Below the pieces are notes generated by a model. The model was not told the DNA's origin. It was given only the letters and a program-made list of their open reading frames with translations, and ran no database searches. From NCBI GenBank assembly GCA_018055865.1, contig JAGPGR010000043.1:1-10679 (forward strand): a stretch of 10,679 bases of DNA, read 5' to 3'. The DNA comes from Paludibacteraceae bacterium (GTDB lineage: Bacteria > Bacteroidota > Bacteroidia > Bacteroidales > Paludibacteraceae). Positions 1 to 7,658 of this stretch are shown here, in pieces. The position numbers were made by a program, and so were the translations under genes. How positions within the stretch are numbered: the first letter of the stretch is position 1; each line of letters starts with the position of its first letter.

Positions 1-303
1 GAAAAAACCTGCGATTGCGACGGCAGTTGTGATAAACGAAACTTCAGATTAAAATATCTGATAATCCTTGCCATCGCTACCAGCATCGATGCACTCGCTA
101 CCGGATTTATTTTTACTCCCTATCCGGAAAAAATTCTGCTTGCAGTTTCTGTCATTGGTCTTACTACTTTTGCATTCTCCTACGTTGGGGTCAATCTTGG
201 TCATAAATTTGGTTCGAAATTCAATTTTAATTTCGAAATAATTGGAGGTATCGTGCTGATTTTAATAGGATTAAGAATTCTGATTGAACATTTATCACAA
301 TAA
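1..303 (+). CDS. mntP: Manganese efflux pump MntP, C-terminal part (5' truncated by window)
   Basis: The open frame begins at base 1 and ends at TAA 301-303, giving 100 residues with no start, so the N-terminal half lies outside the window. Two or three hydrophobic segments are visible, including one with the motif SIDALATGF followed by AFSYVGVNLGHKFG and a final IGGIVLILIGLRILIEH helix. The S-x-D-A-x-A-x-G motif and this ending are typical of the second half of the MntP (YebN/DUF204) fold, an inner-membrane protein of about 190 residues built from two repeats that exports Mn2+. The piece begins in the loop between the two halves and carries a small Cys/Asp cluster (CDCDGSCD, residues 4-11), which may touch metal; that is inference. 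A terminator follows directly after the stop. Upstream control, often a Mn riboswitch in other bacteria, cannot be judged here. Confidence 0.88.
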   Translation, partial: EKTCDCDGSCDKRNFRLKYLIILAIATSIDALATGFIFTPYPEKILLAVSVIGLTTFAFSYVGVNLGHKFGSKFNFNFEIIGGIVLILIGLRILIEHLSQ

Positions 304-341
304 AAAATACCGAGCATTCCCCTCAAATGTCCGGTATTTTT
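303..341. terminator. Bidirectional intrinsic terminator between mntP and nfnB
   Basis: The arms AAAAATACCG (303-312) and CGGTATTTTT (332-341) pair perfectly over 10 bp. Inside them GCATT and AATGT can add five more pairs (one G-U), leaving a short C-rich loop. The A run on one side and the T run on the other let the hairpin work for mntP on the + strand and for the nfnA-nfnB transcript arriving from the - strand. Confidence 0.85.
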
Positions 342-372
342 ATTTAAAGAAATATTCTAAAATAATTTCCTC

Positions 373-1848
373 TTACCCTTGATTTTTACTTTCCGATTTG
401 GATTTGATCCATTCGTCCATCGCTTTGGCAGCCCGTCGTCCATCGCCCATGGCGAGTATCACAGTAGCTCCTCCTCTCACTATATCACCTCCGGCAAAGA
501 TTACAGGCATCGATACAGATTGCAACGTATTTTCGTTCACTACCAATGTCCCACGATTACTGGTCTGAAGTTCAGGTGTTGACTGTGCCAGCAGCGGATT
601 AGGTGAAACTCCCACACTCACAATGACTTCATCCACCTCTATCGTTACAGTCTTACCGGGCACTTCTACAGGCGAGCGACGTCCGGATGCATCCGGTTCG
701 CCCAGTTGCATTACCTGTAATACCATGTGAGTTACTCGTCCGTAGTCGTTACCAATATATTCAATGGGATTATGAAGTGTCATAAAATCAATGCCTTCAC
801 TTTTGGCGTGAATTACTTCTTCGCGGCGGGCAGGCATTTCTTCTTCAGACCTGCGGTAAACAATGATTGCTTTTTCGGCTCCCAGCCTGCGGGCAGTACG
901 AACCGAATCCATGGCAGTATTGCCTCCTCCTATCACAGCTACCTTTTTTCCTTTGTAAACCGGTGTGTCCGAATCCGGATTGGCTGCGTCCATCAGATTC
1001 ACCCGTGTCAGATATTCGTTGGATGACATCACTCCAACCAGATTTTCGCCTTTGATATTCATAAAACGGGGCAATCCCGCACCACTCGCTACAAAAATTC
1101 CCTCAAATCCATCCTGCTCCAGTTCATAAATCGAAATTGTCTTGCCAATAATGCAGTTGTTCATAAAATTAACACCCATTTTCCGTAAATTATCAATCTC
1201 AACATCGACAATATTATTTGGCAAACGAAATTCAGGAATGCCGTATTTCAACACACCTCCAATTTCATGTAAGGCTTCAAAAACATGCACCTCGTAGCCC
1301 AGCTTGGCCATATCGCCGGCAAATGAAAGTCCTGCAGGACCAGAGCCTACCACAGCTACTTTTCTGCCGTTGGCAGGAGCAGTTTCGGGCACTGATATTT
1401 TCCCGCTTTCACGCTCGAAGTCAGCTGCAAAACGTTCGAGATGGCCTATAGCTACCGATTCTTTGTTCATTTTCACATGAATACACTTCGCTTCGCACTG
1501 TCGCTCCTGCGGACAAACACGTCCACAAACTGCGGGAAGTGCAGAAGTTTCTTTCAGAATCTTTGCTGCTTCCAGAAATTCTCCCCGTTCGATATTCTTG
1601 ATGAAACCGGGAATATTGATATTTACAGGGCAACCATCCATGCAGGTTGGATTAGCGCAATCCAAACAACGATGTGCTTCTTCGATAGCCATCTGAGAAG
1701 ATAATCCCAGATTCACTTCTTCATTGCGTATATGGCTTCTGTATTCCGGATCCAGCTCCGGCATTTCAACCCGGTGCAAGTTGGTCCGTTCCTTTGCCTT
1801 TATTTGAGCCCGTAAATCTACGCGCCATAGGTCATCTCTTTGAGTCAT
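373..1848 (-). CDS. nfnB: NfnB-type large subunit of NADH-dependent ferredoxin:NADP+ oxidoreductase (GltD-like flavoprotein)
   Basis: This 491-residue protein belongs to the GltD/glutamate synthase small-subunit family. Two N-terminal cysteine sets, C61-C64-C69-C73 and C108-C112-C118-C122, fit two [4Fe-4S] clusters. An FAD-binding VGSGPAG motif follows at about 167-173, an NADP-binding GGGNTAMD at about 307-314 with YRRSEEEMPAR at 331-341, and a second FAD contact GGDIVRGG at about 453-460. Automatic annotation often calls such proteins glutamate synthase small subunit, but no GOGAT large subunit is adjacent. The partner is the FNR-like gene just upstream, which is the NfnAB/SudAB arrangement: a cytoplasmic flavin-based bifurcating enzyme linking NADH, ferredoxin and NADPH. 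I chose the ATG at 1848 because it gives the usual N-terminus (MTQRDD) and only a 17-nt overlap with nfnA. An in-frame ATG at 1986 would add 46 atypical Lys/Trp-rich residues inside nfnA. Activity, and whether it truly bifurcates, is inferred from the family. Confidence 0.85.
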   Translation of the reverse strand: MTQRDDLWRVDLRAQIKAKERTNLHRVEMPELDPEYRSHIRNEEVNLGLSSQMAIEEAHRCLDCANPTCMDGCPVNINIPGFIKNIERGEFLEAAKILKETSALPAVCGRVCPQERQCEAKCIHVKMNKESVAIGHLERFAADFERESGKISVPETAPANGRKVAVVGSGPAGLSFAGDMAKLGYEVHVFEALHEIGGVLKYGIPEFRLPNNIVDVEIDNLRKMGVNFMNNCIIGKTISIYELEQDGFEGIFVASGAGLPRFMNIKGENLVGVMSSNEYLTRVNLMDAANPDSDTPVYKGKKVAVIGGGNTAMDSVRTARRLGAEKAIIVYRRSEEEMPARREEVIHAKSEGIDFMTLHNPIEYIGNDYGRVTHMVLQVMQLGEPDASGRRSPVEVPGKTVTIEVDEVIVSVGVSPNPLLAQSTPELQTSNRGTLVVNENTLQSVSMPVIFAGGDIVRGGATVILAMGDGRRAAKAMDEWIKSKSESKNQG

Positions 1849-2671
1849 TTTTATGTAGTACTTTTCGTTCCATTTCTTCTTTTTCCTGTTCGCGGTATCC
1901 GCCCAATCGCATGAGCATTTCGTCAAAATCAACCTGATGTGCATCAAATTCTGGTCCATCCACACATACAAACTTGGTTTTTCCACCTATAGTTACCCGG
2001 CAGGCACCACACATTCCAGTTCCATCTACCATGATGGTATTGAGCGATGCTACAGTTGGTACGTTGTACTTTCGGGTCAGTTCACTTACAAATTTCATCA
2101 TGATGGCGGGTCCGATTGTGACGCATAAATCTACTTTTTCACGATTAATAACCATTTCTACGCCATTGGTAACCAATCCTTTAGTTCCATAAGAACCGTC
2201 GTCAGTCATCACAATTACTTCGTCCGAATTCTCACGCATTTGTTCTTCCAGAATTACCAGTTCTTTGGTTCTGGCAGCCAACACAGTAATTACTTTGTTG
2301 CCGGCCTTTTTCAAAGCAGCCACAATGGGCATCATGGGAGCGGTACCCACTCCTCCGCACGCACAAACAACTGTTCCGAAATTTTCGATGTGAGTCGCTT
2401 TGCCCAGAGGTCCCACCATATCGGTTATATAATCTCCGGCTTCGAGTGCACATATTTTGGTGGAAGATACGCCCGTTCGTTGTATAACCAGCGTAATTGT
2501 TCCTCTTTCAACGTCGGCATCAGCTATGGTGAGGGGAATCCTCTCGCCTTTTTCACCTACTCTCACCATCACAAAATGTCCTGCCCGACGGGCTTTGGCT
2601 ATTAGCGGAGCTTCAACAATAAATTTCACAACATTAGCCGAGAAATTTTCTTTACTTATAATTTTATTCAT
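1832..2671 (-). CDS. nfnA: NfnA-type small subunit, FAD/NAD-binding ferredoxin reductase (PyrK/sulfide dehydrogenase-like)
   Basis: The 279-residue product has the ferredoxin-NADP reductase fold: an N-terminal FAD beta-barrel with the RIPLTIA contact (residues 44-50), then an NAD(H)-binding domain with CGGVGTAPM (about 105-113), then a C-terminal cysteine-rich part. C221 and C224 (GMCGAC) and C236 (FVCVDGPEFD) would hold a [2Fe-2S] cluster. A fourth cysteine in the usual place is missing, and in characterised NfnA an aspartate fills this role, for which D216 (VDGTG) is a candidate. Family relatives are PyrK and SudB. Its last codons overlap the start of nfnB by 17 nt in another frame, so the two are almost certainly cotranscribed and translationally coupled. 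The start lies 42 bp beyond the stop of the penicillin-binding protein gene. I saw no consensus promoter in that gap, so read-through from the upstream gene is possible. Confidence 0.87.
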   Translation of the reverse strand: MNKIISKENFSANVVKFIVEAPLIAKARRAGHFVMVRVGEKGERIPLTIADADVERGTITLVIQRTGVSSTKICALEAGDYITDMVGPLGKATHIENFGTVVCACGGVGTAPMMPIVAALKKAGNKVITVLAARTKELVILEEQMRENSDEVIVMTDDGSYGTKGLVTNGVEMVINREKVDLCVTIGPAIMMKFVSELTRKYNVPTVASLNTIMVDGTGMCGACRVTIGGKTKFVCVDGPEFDAHQVDFDEMLMRLGGYREQEKEEMERKVLHKNDSKR

Positions 2672-2713
2672 GCCTAATAAAACGGTAATATCCTGATTGA
2701 TAAAATATTGATA

Positions 2714-5149
2714 TTATGGATTGACGGGCTCTGTATTGATAGGTTCAGTTTCCTCACTTTTTATTTTGAGTTCCGGAATCGGTAAGGATTCGATAGGAGC
2801 CCGTTCGAATGTGCTATCTGAATCTTCATTGTCGTATGAAGGTGCATAATCCCTTTCACACTTATAATCCCGTGAGATTTTTTCTTTTGGTTCCGATGGA
2901 AATTTTGCTCTGTATCTTGTAAATTGCTGGTCGGCCAACACTTTTTCCATAAATAATGCAAAAACAGGTAAAGCAGTACGACTTCCCTGCCCCATGCTGC
3001 CGCTCCGGAAGTGAATGCTGCGATGCTCTGCTCCTACCCATGCTCCTCCTACCAGTTTGGGTGTAACACCAATATACCAGGCGTCGGAATAGTTGGACGA
3101 AGTTCCGGTCTTGCCTCCGAATTCGGTATCCCATCGCATCAAATCGAAATTCCACAATGCTCTGGAAGTACCCCCGGGTTCGGTAATTCCGGCTTTCAGT
3201 AATTCGGTCATCAGAAAAGCATTTTCGTAAGAAATCACTCTTTTGGGTTTAGCTTTATGCTCGTAAATCACATAACCATCTTTATCTTCTATTTTGGTAA
3301 CAATGACTGGTGCCATGTACATTCCTTCGTGAGTTACTGTGCTGTATGAATTGACCATTTCCAGCAACGAAACATCCGAAGCTCCCAGACTTAATGTGGG
3401 CACTTCTTCGAGTTTTGATTTAATGCCTAAAAGACGGGCGGCGCCTGCAACATTTTGAATTCCAACATCTTTGGCCAGCTGAGCGGCAATGGTATTGACC
3501 GAACGGGCAAAAGCTCTTTTTAATGTTAAATTGGCGTATGAATAATTTCTGTTTGCATTCTTGGGTTGCCAGGCATATTTTCCTTTTCCCCAGGTGAAAG
3601 GCTTATCCTGATAGCGGTCGCACGGGCTTTTACCGGCAATCATTCCGGCTGTATATACAAATAACTTGAACGTAGATCCCGGCTGTCGCTTGCTTTGAGC
3701 CACTTTATCATAATGCCAGTAATCATAATCAATATCTCCTACCCATGCCTTCACTTGCTTGCTATCCGGCTCCATAGCCACAAAACCACAATGTAGAAAA
3801 TGGTTCATATAACGAATGGAGTCCATCGAACTCATTACTACCTCTTTGGTACCGTCTTTATAATCAAATATTTTTATTTTTCGTGGCAAATTCAGGTACT
3901 TCTGAATAGAATCCTGATTGCCGTCAAATTGGTGAGAAAGAGACTTGTATATGGAGGAACGTTTTGTAATTTCGGGAATAAAATTGGTTAATTCATTCCC
4001 ATTTTCATTTCGCCAGGGATTCTGACCCGACCAGTGTTCGAAGAAGTTTCTTTGCAGGATTCTCATCTGCTTCTGAACGGCATCTTCGGCATATTCCTGC
4101 ATTTTTGAGTCAATAGTCACGTAAATTTTCAACCCGTCGGCATAAATATCATATCCGTTGGTTTCGCCCCATCTTTCCAAAAATTTAGTGAGAAATGAAC
4201 GAAAATAGGGAGCAGTTCCTTCATTGGGCTTTTCTACCTTGTAATTAAGCTTTATCGGCAAACTTTTTAAAGAATCAGCTTCCTCCCGGCTCACGTATTT
4301 GTTATCGGTTAGTTGTCCGATTACCACATCTCTTCTTCCTTTGGCTCTGTCAGGATTGAGGTATGGATTGTAGGCTGTAATGGCTTTCAACAAGCCAACA
4401 AGCACAGCCGATTGCTCGTAGTTTAGTTTATCGGGGGTAGTATTAAAATAAGTACGGGCGGCAGTATGAATTCCGTAAGCATTGCTGCCAAAACTTACCG
4501 TATTGAGGTACATTTCGAGGATATCATTCTTGGAATACAGCAATTCCAGTTTCAAAGCAGCTGTCCATTCTTTTGTTTTTTCGACCGGCAGCCGAAGTCC
4601 GGGCAAAGAACCGAGCAAACCACGTGAATACTGACTGCGGGTTTTAAACATATTTTTAACCAACTGCTGCGTAATGGTACTGGCACCGCGCGGATTGCCC
4701 TGCAGCATATCCCGTGTAGCCGACGCCAAACTGCGAAAGTCTATTCCGAAATGCTTGTAGAATCGCCTGTCCTCAGTACTGATCAGAGTATTAATCATTT
4801 CTTCAGAAATCTCGGATAAAGTAACCTCTTTGCGGTTTTCGGTAAAATATTTTCCCAGAAGTTTTCCGTCGGAACTGATAATTTCAGATGAAAAAGATTG
4901 CGGGGGATTTGCTATAGCGTCAATACTGGGAGATTTGCCAAATAACCAAAAAAAGTTGATATCGACCAGAAGTAAATAGAAGAGGAACAGATAGACTACA
5001 GTAAAAAAGATATTAACGGTTTTACCCCATGTTGGAAGGCCTTTAAACCTCACTATACGACGCTCACGCCAATCAATAAAAATGAATAACCAATTTTTCA
5101 GTACATTGATAATTCTTACGACAAATCTTCGAAGGTGTGTTAATTCCAT
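2714..5149 (-). CDS. mrcA: Class A penicillin-binding protein 1A (bifunctional glycosyltransferase/transpeptidase)
   Basis: The 811-residue enzyme polymerises lipid II and cross-links peptidoglycan in the periplasm. A cytoplasmic basic N-terminus (1-44) is followed by one membrane anchor (about 45-69). The GT51 glycosyltransferase domain shows STEDRRFYKHFGID with the likely catalytic E126, RGASTITQQLVKN (154-166), and LELLYSKNDILEMYLN (201-216). The transpeptidase domain carries all three active-site motifs: S492-TF-K495, S550-V-N552 and K680-T-G-T. The C-terminal tail (about 755-811) is acidic and Pro/Ser-rich with a TEPINTEPVNP ending, probably disordered. Length and order match PBP1A. I preferred the ATG at 5149 over an in-frame ATG at 5245, because the extra 32 residues are hydrophobic and unlike the family, and because a promoter-like TATTTTTG lies at 5178-5171, between the two. 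A terminator separates it from metK upstream. Confidence 0.95.
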   Translation of the reverse strand: MELTHLRRFVVRIINVLKNWLFIFIDWRERRIVRFKGLPTWGKTVNIFFTVVYLFLFYLLLVDINFFWLFGKSPSIDAIANPPQSFSSEIISSDGKLLGKYFTENRKEVTLSEISEEMINTLISTEDRRFYKHFGIDFRSLASATRDMLQGNPRGASTITQQLVKNMFKTRSQYSRGLLGSLPGLRLPVEKTKEWTAALKLELLYSKNDILEMYLNTVSFGSNAYGIHTAARTYFNTTPDKLNYEQSAVLVGLLKAITAYNPYLNPDRAKGRRDVVIGQLTDNKYVSREEADSLKSLPIKLNYKVEKPNEGTAPYFRSFLTKFLERWGETNGYDIYADGLKIYVTIDSKMQEYAEDAVQKQMRILQRNFFEHWSGQNPWRNENGNELTNFIPEITKRSSIYKSLSHQFDGNQDSIQKYLNLPRKIKIFDYKDGTKEVVMSSMDSIRYMNHFLHCGFVAMEPDSKQVKAWVGDIDYDYWHYDKVAQSKRQPGSTFKLFVYTAGMIAGKSPCDRYQDKPFTWGKGKYAWQPKNANRNYSYANLTLKRAFARSVNTIAAQLAKDVGIQNVAGAARLLGIKSKLEEVPTLSLGASDVSLLEMVNSYSTVTHEGMYMAPVIVTKIEDKDGYVIYEHKAKPKRVISYENAFLMTELLKAGITEPGGTSRALWNFDLMRWDTEFGGKTGTSSNYSDAWYIGVTPKLVGGAWVGAEHRSIHFRSGSMGQGSRTALPVFALFMEKVLADQQFTRYRAKFPSEPKEKISRDYKCERDYAPSYDNEDSDSTFERAPIESLPIPELKIKSEETEPINTEPVNP

Positions 5150-5170
5150 TGCAGCTTTTTGATTTCCATG

Positions 5171-5178
5171 CAAAAATA
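5171..5178 (-). promoter_or_regulatory. Possible -7 element for the PBP1A gene
   Basis: On the - strand the bases read TATTTTTG, a full match to the Bacteroidota -7 consensus TAnnTTTG. It lies 21 nt before the chosen ATG at 5149. The nearest TTTG further upstream (5194-5191) is only 12 nt away rather than the usual 19-21, so the -33 part is not convincing. Confidence 0.35.
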
Positions 5179-5314
5179 GTGGAAATGTTTCAAACTGCGA
5201 ACTTAAGATGAAAAAATGTAAAGTATTTGTAGGAATAATATGCAAATCTGCTAATGTTCAGACAGAAAGCAAGCGCAAAAAAATAAAACAGAATTAGCTG
5301 CCTGCACTATAAAT

Positions 5315-5351
5315 AAAAAAAAGGCTTCCTGAGTAAGGAAACCTTTTTTTT
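5315..5351 (-). terminator. Intrinsic terminator after metK
   Basis: An A8-GG-c-TTCC arm (5315-5329) pairs with GGAA-a-CC-T8 (5337-5351) around a 7-nt loop, with one C/A mismatch. It lies just after the metK stop on the - strand and ends in a long U run. It isolates metK from the penicillin-binding protein gene downstream. Confidence 0.85.
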
Positions 5352-5357
5352 TATTTT

Positions 5358-6641
5358 TTATACGAGTGAAAATTCTTTTTTGATTTCGTGAACCATATCT
5401 GTTTTTTCCCAGGTGAAAAGTTCTACTGTTTTCTTAAATTCTTTTCCGGAGGCATCAATAAATGTTTTTTCTTTTTTCACCGGAGTGCGGCCAACATGAC
5501 CATAAGAAGCAGTTTCTTCGTATATCGGATTACGCAGTTTCAGCCTTTTTTCTATTGCTTTGGGACGCATATCAAACAGAACGGCTATTTTTTCGGCTAT
5601 TTGTTCATCAGTAAGATTTACCTTTGATTTCCCGTAAGTGTTAACATATATATTCATTGGATTGGCTAATCCAATTGCATAAGCCACCTGTACAAGTACT
5701 TCTTCAGTAACGCCGGCTGCTACTAAGTTTTTGGCAATGTGACGGGCTGCATACGCTGCCGAGCGATCCACTTTCGAAGGATCTTTGCCCGAAAAAGCTC
5801 CGCCGCCGTGTGCTCCTTTTCCCCCGTAGGTATCTACAATAATTTTTCGCCCGGTCAATCCGGTATCACCGTGAGGACCGCCAATCACAAATTTACCTGT
5901 CGGATTAACGTGCAGTACAAATTCATCCTGAATAAGTTGAGCAAATTGGGGAACTTTGGCTTTTACGCGCGGAATGAGGATGTTTCGTACATCTTCTTTG
6001 ATAATCGATAGCATCTCATTATCAGCTCTTTCCTGTCCTCTTTCGTCGCTCGGATGTATAAAATCATCGTGCTGAGTAGATATAACAATGGTATGAACCC
6101 GCTTTGGTTTGTTATCATCATCATATTCTATCGTAATCTGCGACTTGGAATCAGGGCGAAGATACGTCATCACTTTGCCTTCGCGGCGAATTACCGCCAG
6201 TTCTTTTACCAGTGCATGCGACAAATCAAGCGATAAGGGCAGATAGTTTACAGTTTCGTTACAGGCATACCCGAACATCATGCCCTGATCGCCGGCGCCC
6301 TGATCCATCGGTTCATCGCGTTCCACACCTCGGTTGATGTCCCTGGATTGCTCGTGCAAAGCGGAGAAAATGCCGCACGAATTACCGTCGAACATGTATT
6401 CGCTCTTTGTGTATCCTATTCGGTTGATTACACCGCGTGCAATGGTTTGCACGTCAACATAGGCTTGCGAGCGCACTTCACCGGCAAGCACCACCTGTCC
6501 GGTAGTAACGAGCGTTTCGCAGGCTACTTTTGAGCTGGCATCCTGAGCCAGAAAATTGTCGAGAATGGCGTCTGAAATTTGATCGGCCACTTTGTCGGGG
6601 TGTCCTTCTGACACCGATTCGGAAGAAAATAAATAACCCAT
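5358..6641 (-). CDS. metK: S-adenosylmethionine synthetase (methionine adenosyltransferase)
   Basis: The 427-residue cytoplasmic enzyme makes SAM from methionine and ATP. Visible family signatures are [11 protein letters not shown] (residues 11-21, with H14 and D16 for ATP/Mg), [12 protein letters not shown] (115-126), the phosphate-loop region [13 protein letters not shown] (254-266), and [19 protein letters not shown] (279-297). The length suits the long Bacteroidota form. The ATG at 6641 gives the standard MGYLFSSES start; an in-frame ATG at 6683 would add 14 residues of leader sequence. A SAM-II-type riboswitch lies in the leader (6743-6823), so the gene is probably repressed by its own product, which is strong independent support for both calls. 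A terminator follows the stop, so metK appears to be transcribed alone. Confidence 0.97.
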   Translation of the reverse strand: MGYLFSSESVSEGHPDKVADQISDAILDNFLAQDASSKVACETLVTTGQVVLAGEVRSQAYVDVQTIARGVINRIGYTKSEYMFDGNSCGIFSALHEQSRDINRGVERDEPMDQGAGDQGMMFGYACNETVNYLPLSLDLSHALVKELAVIRREGKVMTYLRPDSKSQITIEYDDDNKPKRVHTIVISTQHDDFIHPSDERGQERADNEMLSIIKEDVRNILIPRVKAKVPQFAQLIQDEFVLHVNPTGKFVIGGPHGDTGLTGRKIIVDTYGGKGAHGGGAFSGKDPSKVDRSAAYAARHIAKNLVAAGVTEEVLVQVAYAIGLANPMNIYVNTYGKSKVNLTDEQIAEKIAVLFDMRPKAIEKRLKLRNPIYEETASYGHVGRTPVKKEKTFIDASGKEFKKTVELFTWEKTDMVHEIKKEFSLV

Positions 6642-6742
6642 AATATTAATGCATTTTTTAATACTGATAAGTGGTAAATGCAATTTCTCAAATTACAAAT
6701 TCACGTATCAATTGATTTATAAATATTTAGGGAAAGAAAAAA

Positions 6743-6823
6743 GGACTGTAGTAGAAAAAAACGGAAAGTTAGTTACAATTTAGCATTTTTTTTCGTGGTT
6801 GCAAGCAGTCCAAATCTATCCAC
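6743..6823 (-). ncRNA. SAM-II-type riboswitch, long-loop form, in the metK leader
   Basis: Read on the - strand: P1 is GUGG (6823-6820) with CCAC (6798-6795). The loop between them holds AGAUUUGGACUG and CUUGCAA. An A-rich stretch of eight A (6793-6786) then leads to UGCUAAA. The pseudoknot core UUGC (6804-6801) pairs with GC-U-AA (6784-6780), leaving the bulged U typical of SAM-II. GGACUG (6811-6806) pairs perfectly with CAGUCC (6748-6743), separated from GCUAA by a 31-nt insertion. The conserved pieces GAUUU, CUUGCA, P1 3' strand, A-rich linker and GCUAA occur in the SAM-II order and spacing. A long-loop SAM-II variant is known as a separate RNA family. The position before metK fits. Folding and SAM binding are not shown by sequence alone. 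Confidence 0.75.
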
Positions 6824-6841
6824 TTTTTTTTCGGGTGCAAA
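6811..6841 (-). promoter_or_regulatory. Consensus promoter-like pair inside the metK leader
   Basis: On the - strand TTTG (6841-6838), a 19-nt spacer and TAGATTTG (6818-6811) match the Bacteroidota promoter exactly. The -7 element coincides with the conserved AGAUUUG of the SAM-II motif, so the match may be chance. If it is real, its transcript would begin within the riboswitch and lack P1. Confidence 0.35.
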
Positions 6842-6845
6842 GATA
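6838..6845 (-). promoter_or_regulatory. Likely -7 element for the riboswitch-metK transcript
   Basis: TATCTTTG on the - strand matches TAnnTTTG. Initiation a few bases downstream would start the RNA about 10 nt before riboswitch stem P1, a compact and sensible leader. No clear TTTG is seen at the -33 position; the sequence there is T-rich. Confidence 0.45.
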
Positions 6846-6934
6846 AAACAAGTATTTTGAAAAAACACAGAAACGACTGTTAATTCATCGAAAAAAATAA
6901 TTTTTCAGACCTTCATCCTTTTTTTTGAAAGAAG

Positions 6935-7537
6935 TTATAAATCCGCTTTCAGGGCAGAAATAATATCCATTTCCATGTCAGCCGGTTTCACTTTCGATTC
7001 GTATCTCTTAACAGGATTTCCGTCTTTTCCAATCAGAAATTTGGTAAAATTCCACTTGATATTGTCGGCTTCGGTACCCGGAACGTTGCTTTTCAGGTAC
7101 GTGTAAATAGGATGAGTATCTGAACCATTTACATCTATTTTTTCAAACATCGGAAAAGTCACACCATAATTAGCCTGACAAAATGCCAGAATATCTTCGT
7201 TGCTTCCCGGGTCCTGATTCGCGAACTGATTGCTCGGAAAACCGAGAATGACCAGACCGTCATTTTTGTACTTCTCATACAGCTCTTCCAAACCGGCAAA
7301 CTGAGGTGTGTAACCACATTTACTGGCGGTATTAACCACCACTACCACTTTACCTCTGAAATCGCTCATTTTTATTTCCTTGCCTTGCATATTCAAGGCC
7401 GAGAAATCATAAAAATTCTGCGAAACGGCATTAACAGAATTCAGACTGTTATTTTTTTCAGCTTCACCATTTTTTTTAGCGGATGTGCAACCGGTTATTA
7501 TCAAGGTTAGCACTACGATACTGATAATTTTTCTCAT
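6935..7537 (-). CDS. gpx: Glutathione peroxidase-family lipoprotein (probably thioredoxin-dependent, 2-Cys)
   Basis: The 200-residue protein reduces hydroperoxides. It starts with a lipoprotein signal ([17 protein letters not shown]) whose lipobox cysteine is C17, so the mature protein is likely tethered to a membrane in the cell envelope. The thioredoxin-fold domain runs from about 42 to 198. The peroxidatic residue is C74 in [11 protein letters not shown] (cysteine, not selenocysteine), with Q104 (FPSNQF) and W162 (KWNFTKFL) completing the catalytic set. C120 in [11 protein letters not shown] corresponds to the resolving cysteine of yeast-type Gpx3, which points to thioredoxin as reductant; the FPCNQ cysteine of many relatives is serine here. 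The ATG at 7537 gives a clean signal peptide; one at 7564 would add nine residues. No clear terminator is seen after the stop. It is transcribed away from the receptor gene across a long intergenic region. Confidence 0.92.
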   Translation of the reverse strand: MRKIISIVVLTLIITGCTSAKKNGEAEKNNSLNSVNAVSQNFYDFSALNMQGKEIKMSDFRGKVVVVVNTASKCGYTPQFAGLEELYEKYKNDGLVILGFPSNQFANQDPGSNEDILAFCQANYGVTFPMFEKIDVNGSDTHPIYTYLKSNVPGTEADNIKWNFTKFLIGKDGNPVKRYESKVKPADMEMDIISALKADL

Positions 7538-7619
7538 AGATTTGATTTTTTTCAAATAAAACAATAAAAATCATGAATAGTTCAGTTGAATTTCTACATT
7601 CTTTTTTTCGAACCATTTT

Positions 7620-7631
7620 TGTAATTTTACA
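7620..7631. promoter_or_regulatory. Operator-like palindrome upstream of gpx
   Basis: TGTAA-TT-TTACA is a perfect inverted repeat with 5-bp arms, about 85 bp before the gpx start. It could bind a dimeric repressor or activator, but no regulator is encoded here, and short AT-rich palindromes arise easily by chance. Confidence 0.25.
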
Positions 7632-7658
7632 GAAATAACAAACTGAATAAGTATGTAA

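Noticed and set aside
727..1026. Open frames opposite or within the large genes (for example 727-1026 +, 2240-2605 +, 8150-8563 -)
   Set aside because: They mirror well-supported genes on the other strand, show no recognisable protein features and have no promoter or start context of their own.
1849..1986. Upstream start for nfnB at 1986
   Set aside because: It would overlap nfnA by 155 nt and add residues unlike the family; these codons are the nfnA reading frame seen in another phase.
2686..2716. TAATATC / GATATTA inverted repeat in the gap between the penicillin-binding protein gene and nfnA
   Set aside because: Seven AT-rich pairs around a 17-nt loop with no U tract; not convincing as terminator or operator.
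5150..5245. Upstream start for the penicillin-binding protein at 5245
   Set aside because: The extension is atypical and would lie upstream of the promoter-like TATTTTTG at 5178-5171.
6642..6683. Upstream start for metK at 6683
   Set aside because: MetK proteins begin close to the [14 protein letters not shown] block; the extra residues are leader sequence.
6885..6910. AT-only hairpin (GAAAAA / TTTTTC) as a gpx terminator
   Set aside because: It has almost no G-C pairs and no clear stem followed by a U run, so stability would be poor.
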